DNA of 30,242 nucleotides from Lingula anatina (GCF_001039355.2 NW_019775502.1:221601-251842); one strand, 5' to 3'; shown: positions 1 to 18,660, numbered from the stretch's first letter. Notes: a model not told the origin generated them from the letters alone. Translations and numbers: made by a program.

Positions 1-412
1 TCTACATAAGCAGTTGTATTGTTTTTTATGTCTTTAAACATTATGTAATATTATTTTATGCACTGTCATCATTTTTCAAATATTGAGACTTTCATAATGT
101 GAATTTGAACTCTCATGGTCCTGAAACTGTAATCTTATTGAAGGGGTGGATTGAGACCATCTTCTGGGTCTTCCGGAAGACAGTCAGGTTATTAAGTTTA
201 TATTGACTGGTATCTATTTTTTCTGTTGGAAGACCATCAAAATGGAGGATGGATCAACATAGATACTTTGTAATACTGTCAGAAAATATCTCTGGGTCTG
301 CTCCTGTTATTGACCATATTACCTGTTGTGCAAGATTAAAATTCAGTGTTGACTGACAGTGCTATTATAAGCATTATTTATTATTGCATCAAAATTGACA
401 AAATGACCTTTT

Positions 413-468
413 TTGCATCTTTATTTTCTGTTTTTTGTCTGTACATTTGCCAGCTTTGCTGCCTTGTT
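413..468 (+). repeat. 56-bp dispersed repeat, copy 1
   Basis: Matches the reverse complement of 17915-17970 with only a few differences by eye. It is probably a fragment of an interspersed repeat family. No ends or target duplication were identified. Confidence 0.65.
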
Positions 469-1843
469 GTACTGTCTGCACTGAAAGAGAATATATCCTT
501 CTTGCTTTATGTGAACTATGCCAGCTCTCTATTTTTTCAAGCTTGGCTGAAAATTGGCATTGATTATATATAAGTATATGTGGGAAATGACAAAATATGT
601 TTTGGTGTTAAGTATGAACATTATCTTGCAAATTCTTCTGAACATCAAGGTTATACCTCATGATTCTTAATAGTTAAAGACTGACAAATTTTGGTATGAA
701 GTATAATACAAATAGAATTTTTTTTATCCGTGTAATACTTCCTCATATATAATACTATTATATCAGACATTGACATTTGGGGGCACCTGTAACTATATAC
801 CGAGGAGCAATTTTTTGCATAGATAGCCATTTAGTATTGATCTGCCACACTTACAGACCTGCTTCCCTATCCACAGTACCGGGCACAATTATATAACAAT
901 CATCCAACTCATGGTTGATTGATTATTTTCACCACATATACATTTTTTCGGCCAAATGACTCATTTTTGTGCCATTAGAGGTGGAAGTGAGATTGAAGAT
1001 AGCTGTGTAGCATTCCCAGTCTTAGCGTGGGGAAAATTTATTGACATTTTGACGACTCTCTAGGGGACTTGAGATGGGATTCTAAACTGTGTGGTTCTGC
1101 CTACCCCACAGTAATGTACTGTAGCCAAGTAGACCTGTCCGCCTGGCTAGATGTATGTGTCTTGTAATTATGCTGAAGAACATTAGAGGGCGAGGAAGCA
1201 AGTATTAAAATGTATCGTACATTTGGGGGTTTCGATTAGGTGATGCTTGTAGACAAGTTCTGTACAGTGTGAAGATTACTAGGGCTGAGGAGTGGAGAGA
1301 CTGCAACTAGCTAAGTTAAGGTGCAGGGTTCACATTGTTTCCGTGCACATAACAGTTCTTGTTCATCACTGCACTAAGGAGTTGTACAATTGAGAACTGT
1401 GAGGATTACGTCACTTGTAGGATATAGGGATAAATGTTTGCTCCTATCTTGGGGATAACGAGGCATAACCAAAGGTTTGGTATTGTACATGTATGTCAGT
1501 ATTTTTTTTTTTTTTTCTGATGAACTGGAAAATCCCTGGAGTGCATTAGATTGGTGGTAATGACACACAGACGAGTGCCTTCATTTGTTAATAGCTGCTG
1601 GCTTTAGATTATACATAATGTAGAAGTCCATGGAAGTTAACATAGAGACAACAGCCACTATAGAATAAGTTTTGTATGTGATTGTGTAGAAATTCCAAGT
1701 AGGTATTGTAAGCCCCATTAGATTAGACATCTGGTAAGACAAAGGTAAATTGATTGGTGGTAATACTGCAGCAATATACCTCTTAATGTCTTTTGAATTT
1801 CTCAACAATTGAATAATTTAGATTGTCATAATCTCAGATGATA

Positions 1844-2188
1844 TTAAAGGGATAATAACTCTTCGTATGAAATCTGTATTTCACAGTAAAAACATTGTGA
1901 ATGACTCATAAAAATATAATATATTCTGTTTTCCCACAAAAACGGCTGTCATAGCTATTATTCTGATATCTGAGCTTGTCTTTAGACCACGTGACCTCCA
2001 TTGATGGCTATACTCTGTTAAAATCTCTTAAGAGATTTTAACAAAAAACCAAACTTTTTAGAAAAAAACCAGGGACTAACTTTGAATGTAAAAATGGATT
2101 CATTAACCATTGGTAAGTATGGGAAAATTGTTGTTTACTCCAGGAAAATTCATTTTTTGGCCAAAACGAAGAGTTATTATCACTTTAA
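1844..2188. mobile_element. MITE copy 1 with TTAA ends
   Basis: 345 bp bounded by TTAA and terminal inverted repeats AGGGATAATAACTCTTCGT on the left and the matching reverse complement ACGAAGAGTTATTATCACT on the right, with one mismatch. A perfect 26-bp palindrome lies inside at 2017-2042. It is non-coding. TTAA ends suggest mobilisation by a piggyBac-like transposase, which is an inference. Confidence 0.85.
2017..2042. repeat. perfect 26-bp palindrome inside MITE copy 1
   Basis: GTTAAAATCTCTT followed directly by its exact reverse complement, with no spacer. Copy 2 has lost this symmetry. Confidence 0.9.
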
Positions 2189-2479
2189 TGTATTTTTATT
2201 GTGATGCTCAGTAAGAGCATTATTGAAACCAATATAAAGAGTACAGTAGTTTTAATATGATTTTATTAATAATTCATCCTAGATTAATTAATATATTCAA
2301 TAGTTTTGTCAGTGAGCATGTTGGGTTCATAAGTAGGTTTATACACATAGAATGCATTAAAAATTCCACATGCAATAAAAGTTCAGACAAGATTGTTTAA
2401 TAAGCAGTTGATGGGAAGTGCACTTTATCTTCCCTGACAATTAATCAATGTTCATTTCCTAACTCCTTGCCATTTGCAG

Positions 2480-10556
<8,077 letters not shown>

Positions 10557-10605
10557 AAAGAAAATTTAGTCTCTAGTTTAAGTGGGTCAGAGTTCACATA
10601 ACACT

Positions 10606-10611
10606 AATAAA
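10606..10611 (+). terminator. possible proximal polyadenylation signal of RABGAP1
   Basis: AATAAA 50 nt after the RABGAP1 stop codon. The downstream sequence is only weakly T-rich. Confidence 0.3.
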
Positions 10612-11436
10612 TTGTTGCTATAGAGACCAATAGGACAATGGGAAGTTTGACTTAATAGGAAGAAATTCCAATTCCACTACTGTACCTTTCTGTAATCGGA
10701 AAGAAAGCTAGTGGCTGAGTCTGTTGATATGTGCCAAACTGTCATTCTGGCAACAGATTTTTATGTGTGTCAATTTCTTCTCAGTGTGAAATTGTATTTA
10801 TGGCATATATAGCTCAACTGTTACGAGTCGTAGTCAGTCACCAGTGTGTGTGGACAAAGTATTGTTATTGACACAGACAATTTAACTAAAAGAATGTCAC
10901 TTTTACATCTATAGATTTTTTTGTGCATTGTTGATTTACTATGTTAGTAAATACCATGCTTGTAGGCAGAGGATTACTACATTAGAACATGCCAGATGTA
11001 GTTTCATTGCTGAAAATGTGACTCGTATGCTGTACATAACTAGTGTTGACATTGTTATTGATGTTATTTTAAAAAAATGAGATAATTTTGACTGGCACTC
11101 TTGCATACATTCAAGAACTTCTCATTTTAAGAATAGGATTTGTGTATAGTTCCATGGTCACAGTAGTAGCAGTCTGCTTGCTAATGCTTTTTGTATTAGT
11201 TAAAAGACAACAGCAACCTAATTGTGAACATGCTATGTAATTTGATGGAGGGCTTTCTTTTTCTTTAACTACACCTTGTATAAATTGAGATTAAAATCCA
11301 AAGATATTTTCAGCCATGCAGTGTAAAACATACTTTCAGATGGAAGTCATTATGGTGTTGATGGGTGATTGTGCACTCTTTACTGCCTGTGTTGTAATAT
11401 TGTGTCACGATGGAAGTATACTTGTGCAATAGAACA

Positions 11437-11473
<37 letters not shown>
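11437..11473. repeat. compound GT/GA microsatellite
   Basis: A GT run that passes directly into a GA run, in the putative RABGAP1 3' UTR. Confidence 0.9.
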
Positions 11474-12419
11474 CTTAAAAATAATGTGTACATTGGTGCA
11501 TTTATAAAAGTTTGTGAAAGGCCGAATATTTTCATGTCTTTCAAAGCAAGCACAATTGTATTTCAAGGAGGTTAAGTACATCATTTATTTGGACTTCCTG
11601 AACTTTTTTTTTAGCCTGCAGCACTACTATTGTCAAATGCTAGTATTTAAACTATTATTCATTGGATTGCTGCGTGTTTACACATTTGTCTGTATCTGGT
11701 TTCTTGTACATCTTGGCAAGGTAATTTTGGCCAAGACTGCATATTTTGAGGGTTATATTATGGACAATAGGGTGACTTCTCTGTCTCTTCCTCCTCTCCC
11801 CCCCCCCCTTCCCCCACCCTGTACATACACCTGCTTTCTCTTGTTGAATGTTTGAGATAAAGTTTGCAGTTTTGAGTTGGGCAAAACACTGTTATTTTTG
11901 ACCCCTACCCTCCCCATGCAAAGGAAAAAACTAAAAATCCAATGCTTGATTTTTTTTTTCATTCAGTCATTTCAAGAAGGATATAATGCTATTTATAATG
12001 TAAATATATGTGCAATTATTATTACATCTGGGAACAGTAGTGTAATGATTTGGTTGTGAAAATTAGAGTACTCAACCCTCCCTTTTTGAATAGCTTTCTA
12101 TCCTATTCTGTGGGATAATTATGTAATGTCTATCTACTTACATTTTCCCATTGCTTTTGGTGCTACAAGTATTAAAATAATTGTGACTGTGTAACAACTA
12201 CTTGGGGTTAGTTATTATAAGATATTGTTATCGAAACTAATTGTTAATTTCCATAGACAATTAGCTTGCCACCATGGCTAGTAACCGCTGTATATATGTA
12301 GAATATCAACATATTGACTGAATTGTTTTAAGGAATAGCAAGATTGAAGGAGGCACATTCTCTTGCTGCACTTATAATTAGCCAACTGTCTCTTATACTT
12401 GGATGTTTGGCTATTTTGG

Positions 12420-12724
12420 TTAAAGGGATAACAACTCTAACATTGTGAACAACTCATAAAATATGATATATTCTGTTGTACCACAAAGACGGCAGTTATG
12501 GCTATTATTCTGATAACTGAACTTGTCTTCAGACCACGTGACCTCCATTGATGGCAATACTTTGTTATACTCTCTCTTGTTAAACAAAATTTTTAGAAAA
12601 AAAAACAGGGACTAACTTTGAATGTAAAAATGGATTAATTAACCATTGGTAAGTATGGGAAATTTTTTTTTTTACTCCAGGAAATTCATTTTTTGGCCAA
12701 AACAAAGAGTTATTATCCCTTTAA
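12420..12724. mobile_element. MITE copy 2 with TTAA ends
   Basis: 305 bp, same family and orientation as 1844-2188. It starts TTAAAGGGATAACAACTCT and ends AGAGTTATTATCCCTTTAA. Shared interior runs are gaccacgtgacctccattga and gggactaactttgaatgtaa. It lacks about 40 bp, including part of the left arm and half of the central palindrome. It lies in the putative RABGAP1 3' UTR. Confidence 0.85.
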
Positions 12725-13074
12725 TATGTAGATGTTCTAATTTAATAGCATGTAATTGTTTGAGTTTATGGTTTTGAACTTTTTTGTCGAGCTTTGATCC
12801 TCTCATTCTCTTCTTCAGTTAACAGCGTTCGCAAATATATTAAGATTTTGTACCTCTAGTCCACTCTGCAGTTTTCTTCTCATTCTGTGCACTTGGTAGA
12901 ATTTCAGTGCAAAAGTATGATTGAATTGATATTGTGATAATTATTCACTGTATCTCTCGCGCTTTGTCTGTGAGGTGACATATCAGTTATGAGTTGTACA
13001 TGTTGTATAAAGAATCCTTAACTGAACTTTACGCGCATAGTGTTCCCATACCAGTGAAACATGTTTAACAATGA

Positions 13075-13080
13075 AATAAA
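13075..13080 (+). terminator. possible distal polyadenylation signal of RABGAP1
   Basis: AATAAA followed within 50 nt by a T-rich stretch (tgttttatttttcttgtcc), as expected for a cleavage site and downstream element. Confidence 0.45.
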
Positions 13081-13212
13081 TGTTACAAGTACTTATAGAC
13101 ATTTAAAACCTTGACTCCTGTTTTATTTTTCTTGTCCAGCGAGTTGAGTGTAATTTACAGAATGTTTTTTTTTTTCAGTCTGAAAAAAATCTGTTCAATG
13201 TCTATTGCGAAG

Positions 13213-13218
13213 TTTATT
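13213..13218 (-). terminator. possible polyadenylation signal of NDOR1
   Basis: TTTATT on the plus strand gives AATAAA on the minus strand, about 415 nt after the NDOR1 stop. A second AATAAA on the same strand lies at 13122-13127. The interval 13219-13632 shows nothing else and would be the NDOR1 3' UTR. Confidence 0.4.
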
Positions 13219-13632
13219 TGAATTTGCTGTGTTGAAGTTACTAGTGACAATCTTCACAGCTTTGAAATACAGAAAACTGAATACATTCATTTTAAGGTTT
13301 CTTTTCACAGTACTTTTCCCAACTGAGCAACTTTTTCATGGTGAAATAATAAAATATTGTATGTGACTGTAAATCCGATTCATAAATTGTGTATCTTTGT
13401 TCTTGTTATAAACCATTAGCAAACTTACTAAACCAAACAATTTGGAATGTTGTGGCATGTATTTTTGTTAATACCAACTTATTACAGTATTTCTTTTCAA
13501 ATGAAATTCTCCCAAAGAACTTTGCACATCTCCAACTAATAGTACATTACAATTAAAAACACTTACATAATTTCTCATGGTGTTGATGTCATGAAAAGCT
13601 AATTCTTAATTTAAAATGAACTTCAGCTCTCA

Positions 13633-13777
13633 TCAAGACCATGTTTCTACTTGATAATGCCTTGTTTTCTCCATCTGTCTTATATACTGTTCTGCCTTGT
13701 CTTCTGACATAGCACCCTCTACCATGATGGCTGTCTTTAAAGCTCCTTTAACATCATCCGGCATCTGTTTTGCATTG
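13633..13777 (-). CDS. NDOR1: NDOR1 terminal coding exon with stop
   Basis: 145 nt ending in TGA at 13635-13633. The acceptor is tctttttcag. It reads NAKQMPDDVKGALKTAIMVE, then KAEQYIRQMEKTRHYQVETW and a final Ser. The C-terminal ETWS ends in the Trp-containing tail that stacks on FAD in this family. Confidence 0.93.
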
Positions 13778-16700
13778 CTGAAAAAGAGAAAAATACACAA
13801 TTTATAATAGTTTACTGTAATTGAAACACTACTGCCATGGCGATTGTAGTAAGCCTTTGTTGGTACATATTTATCATGAACATTTCTTACTTTATCATAT
13901 TTTACTGCACGTCTTAAGGCAAACACCATTATGAATACATAAACAGTGCATTGAAAAAGTTTTTTTCACAGTTTTTCTTGACTTACTGACTGACCTCAAG
14001 TAGAGTTCCACTTACCCAGCAATGTAGACATATGCTCCCTTCTTATCAATAAGTTCCCACAACAACTTCTTCTGCTCCAACATTCTGTGGTGGACATAAA
14101 CATTGTCTTCCTGAAAATAAAATTCACTTGTCTAATGATAAATAACCTACTAGGAGAGGAAAGATTTACAAAAGTCACCTTGGTCACTTAGTGAAAGTAA
14201 AACCACATTTTGTATTAGGAGGCAATAAGGGTCATATTAGCAGAATTTTGACATCCAAGACCTACCTAATCAAAACAGAGAAAACAAATGTATTGTATAT
14301 TGGACAAAATAAGACTGCACAAAAGTTACAATGAACTTTACACAAGATGATGATAACAGCCTCGTTTTGCTACCTGATCCCTGGAGAAAGCCGTAAACAA
14401 CTGCAGGAAGCTTCTGTTCACATATTCCTGCCACTCTTTGGCACAGTAGAAATCCTTGGCCTCATTCCTACAGCCAAAGAACAAATAATTGCCTGGAATA
14501 TATAAAACTTTTTATAGACAAGAGATTCTTTTTGAAATGGACACAGCATTGAGCTAGAAGGGTGGACTTTTAACCTATAAATAGAATGGACTTTGAAATT
14601 TAACATAATAAATACTTTTAAATACATATAAAATATTTTGGCAACCTCATCCATGTCATGAAAGTCTATTTCTGCTTATTAATTAACTCAAAATAAACTA
14701 ATAACTTATCATTAAAAACAAGTTTCCACTTGGTAATGTCTCTTTCACCCCCTCCCCCCCCCCCTCAACCTCTCCCCTCAGTCTCCCTTTATTTACAATA
14801 AACACTGTAAAACTCTTACCTCCTACATTTCTCATAACTCTGTCCTGAATGTAATTTCTAAAAGGAGCCACGCCTGTTCCTGGCCCTATCATAATCACCG
14901 GTGGGTCATCTTTCTGCGGAAATGCTATGGTCCCACGCTTCACCCATATGGGTATTCTTATATCAGGCTCATCTTGTGGGTCAACACTGGCTAGCCATGT
15001 AGAGCATACTCCTCGCCTTGGTTTCTTAATAATGGTTTTATATTCTACAACTGCCATTAGTATTTGTACTTGGCTGGGATTGACCTGTCAAATAAAAGTT
15101 CCAAGTAACAAATATAATTATTAACAAAACAGAAATGCAAAATCCAAGAAAAATTGTTTCTTCATAAGCTATAAAACAATAAATTCATTTTTTCTCTCAC
15201 ACAATTATATCGTAAATTTACACCAGTAATACCATACTTTCAGTATCCAGCAACCACTCTCAGATATAAATAGAACATAAGGCGAAAACAGCAAGTGCTC
15301 TAATTTTATGCCATTTTATTTGTCACAGTGACTATAATTCTTTTAGTTCAGATCAAAAATTGAATAATAAAATAGGGGAAAAGATATCAGCTCATACATA
15401 CCAACTGAGAAGAAGCAATGGAGAAAGCTCTGGGTAGCAGAGGTGGGATGAGATCAAACAGATACTCAAATGGCACCATGGGTCCTGTGTGGGGGAAGTC
15501 CTGCAAGACCTCCAGAGTGGTTCTTCTTGGTCGATTGCAATATGAATACAGCTCTTGCTGAAATGTTTTCAATGATCTCTAATATATGGGTAATGTTTTT
15601 GCAGAAATATTAATTTTTTTTTTTATAAAATATGGGTGAGGTTCTTGCTGAAAAACTTATGATTTCTACAAAAAAATGTTTACTTTTATGTGTAGTGTAT
15701 GAGTATTATTCTTCTAAGATTCACAATTAGCTGTATAACTATGTATAATTGTAGTTCTTGTTGACATTATAGCAATCTTGTGTAATGTTTGTCTTGAGGT
15801 TGTGAGCACCAGCAATAAATTATAATTTTTTTAAATTAGAAATTAATCATTGATGAAGTTACCTGTCCCTCTGCAGTGGCAAATTCACCCAGTTTTTCTT
15901 TTTCTAGATTGTCCTTTGCTAAGAGGTGCATCAATTCAAAAAAATACCTTCTAGGAACTCCAGCAATGTCAAAATAATTTTCCACTAGATGGCGTACTGT
16001 GCAGGGTTGCGGTAGATTATTTGGCAGTGGAACGTCTTGAGACAAAAAAAAATTTAAGTTTCACATATAGCATTAAAGGTTACAGTCAATTTTGGCAAAA
16101 TAGGAAGTAAACTATGAATGTGTGATTATGAATTTGACATAAACAGCTTTATCAAAATGAACAAGTTTGATTAATAAACATGAGACAACTGGTCTTCTGC
16201 TAAAAGTCACATTGATTTAATTTTCTTTTTTTTACTTAACAATGCATTAATGATCTAAGTGAGTTGAACTAGAGGCTTTTATAACCAAGTTGTATAGGTT
16301 TCACCAAGCTTTCTAAATTGCCAAAAAAATAGAGGACACTGAAGAAGCAGTCTAAAATGGAAAAACCAACTTTACATCCATTGGTCCAAGTTTCAATCAA
16401 TTTTTTTTTTGTTTTTTTTTTTTACAAATTTAAATGAAAATGCCTCACCTGGGTCATTCTCTTTCAGTACAAACTGTTTGTTTGGGTCTAAATTAAGATA
16501 CTGTATAAATTCTTCCACTACATCTGTCATGTTTCTTGGCTGTACCATCAATACATCACCAGGAGAATATCTGAAGGAGTGCACATTATTAGTATCATTA
16601 TTATTATTATTATTATTATTAGTAGTAGTATTTTCATCTTAGGCTCTATTGCTTTTGTTAAAAAAGAATATTATTAAGTACTTACTTTATATTACAACCA

Positions 16701-17818
16701 CTTAGATCAAAGGTTATCAGCCTGACATCCTGCCAGTGGTCATCTGCGGTCAGTCTTTGGTTGGACAACATCTTGGACAGATATGGGCATTTCTGCGATG
16801 GCACCTCTTTAGTGTCACTGCCACCAGAGAAAGATGGCGGGCATGTCATCTTGTTCTTGTCATCGTTATCGCTCAAAAACTGGACTTTGTACTTTGGTGG
16901 GGGTCTAAAATGACACCAAGAAAAGTAATGAAAGAAAAAGATTTTTAATCAATGCGCACATTGATGTATGATGAGACGTTTTCAGGACAGCAAGTCAATC
17001 AAGGCTGTTAAAATATGTTGAGAGTTTTGATAGGGTTCATCAAACTGCATGAGGAGAATTTGAAAATGCACAATTTTAATCATCACCATTTATAAAACCC
17101 TAACAACATAAATTTATTCATTATACATTTGCCAAAGACAGCGTAAGAACAGAAATGAGGTTTTACCTTTTAATTAACAAAAAATGCTAATATAAACATT
17201 GCTTTAGAAACAGAAAAAACACCATTTGACAGTAAAGATGAAAACAAATACTTCACTCACAGAACATCAGCACTAATTACAAATTTTCCTGGAGGTAAAG
17301 GAAACATTTTTAGAGCCTTGTCCCAAAACGAGGTCAGCCATGGGTCAATGGCCGAATCAGGCCCCAACTCATGCTGGTCATCTCCAAGACAGATAGGAAG
17401 GACAGCTGTGGCTCCCAACTGCTCAAATCTCTTGAAAATCTTTTTTCCAACAACATTATACCTGTGAGAAAGAAGAAACCATAGGAAATTTTTTCAGTAT
17501 ATAAAACATCAACAACAAATTTTTGCTGATATAAATCTACGGACTTGATTTGTCTCTGGTGCTTCAAAATGACTGCACAAAAAAATCAAATTTTCAAAAT
17601 ATCCAAATTTCCTTCAATTGAAAATCAAATATGTTATCTATTTTTTTTCAAGAATAAAACAAACAAACAAAAACTCTTATATTAAATGTAAAGTAAGAAA
17701 ATGTACAAGCTATGCCCTACTTTTGATAGGATGAGTCTCCCAAAGCAATAGTGCCATACTTGACAGTAGACAAGGAATTTCCTGGCAAATTTTTCCTCAT
17801 GATGAACCGCCAGAACAT
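13633..17818 (-). CDS. NDOR1: NDOR1, NADPH-dependent diflavin oxidoreductase 1, lacking 5' exon(s)
   Basis: Ten minus-strand coding exons with consistent phases: 17818-17721, 17461-17261, 16904-16686, 16570-16449, 16035-15863, 15557-15402, 15084-14820, 14492-14374, 14110-14016 and 13777-13633. They encode 530 residues against about 597 in human NDOR1. Visible parts are the end of the flavodoxin domain (ALGDSSYQKYN, ICLGDDQHELGPDSAIDPWL), the FAD domain (RAFSIASS, RRGVCSTWLAS), the NADPH loop (GPGTGVAPFR) and the C-terminal ETWS with its Trp. The known role of the family is to move electrons from NADPH through FAD and FMN to CIAPIN1/Dre2 for cytosolic Fe-S protein assembly. About 70 N-terminal residues with the FMN phosphate loop and TGxGDPPDN loop are missing. 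Exon 17818 happens to begin with ATG after an acceptor, so an automatic gene caller may start the protein there wrongly. Confidence 0.93.
14016..14110 (-). CDS. NDOR1: NDOR1 exon (NADPH domain)
   Basis: 95 nt. The acceptor is ttattttcag and the donor is GG|gtaagt. It reads EDNVYVHHRMLEQKKLLWEL then IDKKGAYVYIAG, matching the YVQHRL...WELL...GAYFYLAG stretch of the family. Confidence 0.92.
14374..14492 (-). CDS. NDOR1: NDOR1 exon (NADPH domain)
   Basis: 119 nt. The acceptor is tattccag and the donor is CAG|gtagca. It reads GNYLFFGCRNEAKDFYCAKE then WQEYVNRSFLQLFTAFSRDQ, matching human GNFLFFGCRWRDQDFYWEAEW. Confidence 0.92.
14820..15084 (-). CDS. NDOR1: NDOR1 exon with NADPH-binding loop
   Basis: 265 nt. 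The acceptor is ttatttgacag and the donor is GAG|gtaaga. It reads VNPSQVQILMAVVEYKTIIK, then PRRGVCSTWLASVDP and PPVIMIGPGTGVAPFRNYIQ. GVCSTWL contacts FAD, and GPGTGVAPFR is the NADPH pyrophosphate loop. Confidence 0.93.
15402..15557 (-). CDS. NDOR1: NDOR1 exon with FAD motif RAFSIASS
   Basis: 156 nt, 52 codons, phase 0 at both ends. The acceptor is aatgtttt cag-like (ttttcag) and the donor is TTG|gtatgt. It reads QELYSYCNRPRRTTLEVLQD, then FPHTGPMVPFEYLFDLIPP and PRAFSIASSQL. RAFS is the FAD-binding RxYS-type motif of this reductase family. Confidence 0.92.
15863..16035 (-). CDS. NDOR1: NDOR1 exon (FAD domain, connecting helices)
   Basis: 173 nt. The acceptor is tttgtctcaag, an unusual AAG ending, and the donor is CAG|gtaact. 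It reads LPQPCTVRHLVENYFDIAGV then PRRYFFELMHLLAKDNLEKE, very close to human LPQPCSMRHLVSHYLDIASVP. Confidence 0.92.
16449..16570 (-). CDS. NDOR1: NDOR1 exon (FAD domain)
   Basis: 122 nt. The acceptor is cactccttcag and the donor is CAG|gtgagg. It reads YSPGDVLMVQPRNMTDVVEE then FIQYLNLDPNKQFVLKEND. An AAT-type microsatellite at 16597-16630 lies in the upstream intron, 27-60 nt from this acceptor. Confidence 0.92.
16597..16630. repeat. TTA/TAG microsatellite near an NDOR1 acceptor
   Basis: Nine or so TTA units followed by TAG units. On the minus strand it becomes repeated AAT and ACT, giving several TACTAAT-like branch-point sequences just before the exon at 16570. Confidence 0.85.
16686..16904 (-). 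CDS. NDOR1: NDOR1 exon (linker to FAD domain)
   Basis: 219 nt. The acceptor is tcattttag and the donor is AA|gtaagt. The first half (PPPKYKVQFLSDNDD and onward) is a variable linker. The second half (KMLSNQRLTADDHWQDVRLI) starts the conserved FAD-binding module. Confidence 0.92.
17261..17461 (-). CDS. NDOR1: NDOR1 exon (end of flavodoxin domain)
   Basis: 201 nt. The acceptor is ttctcacag and the donor is CT|gtgagt. It reads YNVVGKKIFKRFEQLGATAV, then LPICLGDDQHELGPDSAIDP and onward to KFVISADVL. The GDDQHELG stretch is diagnostic for NDOR1. Confidence 0.92.
17721..17818 (-). CDS. NDOR1: NDOR1 first visible exon (flavodoxin domain)
   Basis: 98 nt. The acceptor is ttcatattcag directly before ATG and the donor is AA|gtaggg. 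It reads MFWRFIMRKNLPGNSLSTV then GTIALGDSSYQK, matching the segment after GDPPDNMK in NDOR1. The ATG is internal, because the upstream acceptor and the protein alignment show that sequence before it is missing. Confidence 0.9.
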
Positions 17819-17914
17819 CTGAATATGAACCAAAGGCATACACAGGAAGTTATCACATTAGATTTCCACATAAGACACATAAAATAATTTATACAGCATG
17901 TCATACCTTTATTT

Positions 17915-17970
17915 AACAAGGCAGCAAAGCTGTCAAATGTACAGACAAAGAACAGAAAAAAAAGTTGCAA
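17915..17970 (-). repeat. 56-bp dispersed repeat, copy 2
   Basis: The reverse complement matches plus-strand 413-468 almost throughout, sharing the run gtctgtacatttg, one mismatch, then cagctttgctgccttgtt. It sits exactly at the left edge of the tandem-repeat block. Confidence 0.7.
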
Positions 17971-18660
17971 ATAAGTGAAAAATTAAATTTTCACAAAAAA
18001 CTGTTAAATTGCCAGAAAAAATTACCAAACAGACTGCGTTGCCTATTGAAGCTGTATGTTAGACCCATGTTTCTTTCCTGTAAGTTTGAGAACAGTAAGT
18101 GACATGATTTCCCTTAAATGGTCATCATAGGAGCAGTGCCCAAAATAGGGGTTTCTTCAAATTTTGATGCAACATTACATAATGTTTAACAGCATAATGA
18201 CAATCAAATGTTATTAATAAAATATTAGTAACATGGACATTCAGAAAATGTGACAAGCAAAAGTCTTCAAGATCATGGAACTTTAAAGTCACACCTTGAA
18301 AATGCCAATATGTGAAAAATTAAATTTTCACAAAAAACTGTTTAACTGCCAAAATAAATAAATAAATAAATAAAAATACCAAACAGACTGCATTGCCTAC
18401 TGAAGCTGTATTTTAGTCCCATGTTTCTTTCCTGTAAGTTTGAGAACAGTAAGTGACATGATTTTCCTTAAATGGTCATCATGGAAGCAGTGCCCAAAAT
18501 AGGGGTTTCTTCAAATTTTGATGCAATATTACATAATGTTTAACAGCTTAATGACCATCAATTTTTAATTATAAAATATTTGTTTCACAGATATTCAGAA
18601 AATGTGACTAGCAAAGGTCTTCAGGCCCATGGAACTTCAAAGTCACGCCTTGAAAATGCC
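17969..18660. repeat. tandem duplication, period about 338-354 bp, two copies
   Basis: Copy 1 is 17969-18306 and copy 2 is 18307-18660. Both read gtgaaaaattaaattttcac, then ttaccaaacagactgc or a close variant, and both end with cttgaaaatgcc. Copy 2 is longer because of an AAAT microsatellite at about 18352-18380. Confidence 0.9.

Larger units (their letters stand above)
1..2479 (+). other. RABGAP1 intron (left end cut by window)
   Basis: No exon is recognisable here and reading frames are short. The stretch holds a 14-bp palindrome at 168-181, a 56-bp repeat shared with 17915-17970, a poly-T tract near 1502-1516 and MITE copy 1 at 1844-2188. Confidence 0.7.
10557..13080 (+). other. RABGAP1: putative RABGAP1 3' UTR
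   Basis: About 2.5 kb after the stop codon without recognisable coding sequence, running to the best-placed AATAAA at 13075-13080. It contains a TG/GA microsatellite, a C-rich tract and MITE copy 2. If the early AATAAA at 10606-10611 is used, the UTR would be only about 70 bp and most of this stretch would be intergenic. Transcript ends cannot be fixed from sequence alone. Confidence 0.45.
14111..17260 (-). other. NDOR1 introns longer than 250 bp
   Basis: Intronic stretches at 14111-14373, 14493-14819, 15085-15401, 15558-15862, 16036-16448 and 16905-17260. 14741-14766 has a C-rich tract, 16400-16425 has T tracts and 16597-16630 has a TTA microsatellite. No other structure is seen. Confidence 0.7.

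Noticed and set aside
12273-12320. Mini-ORF with strong GCCACCATGG context
   Set aside because: Only 15 codons, located in a 3' UTR or intergenic stretch, with no promoter or conservation visible.
17721-17818. ATG at 17818 as the true NDOR1 start
   Set aside because: It directly follows a good acceptor and aligns about 70 residues into the family. The flavodoxin domain would lack its FMN loop.
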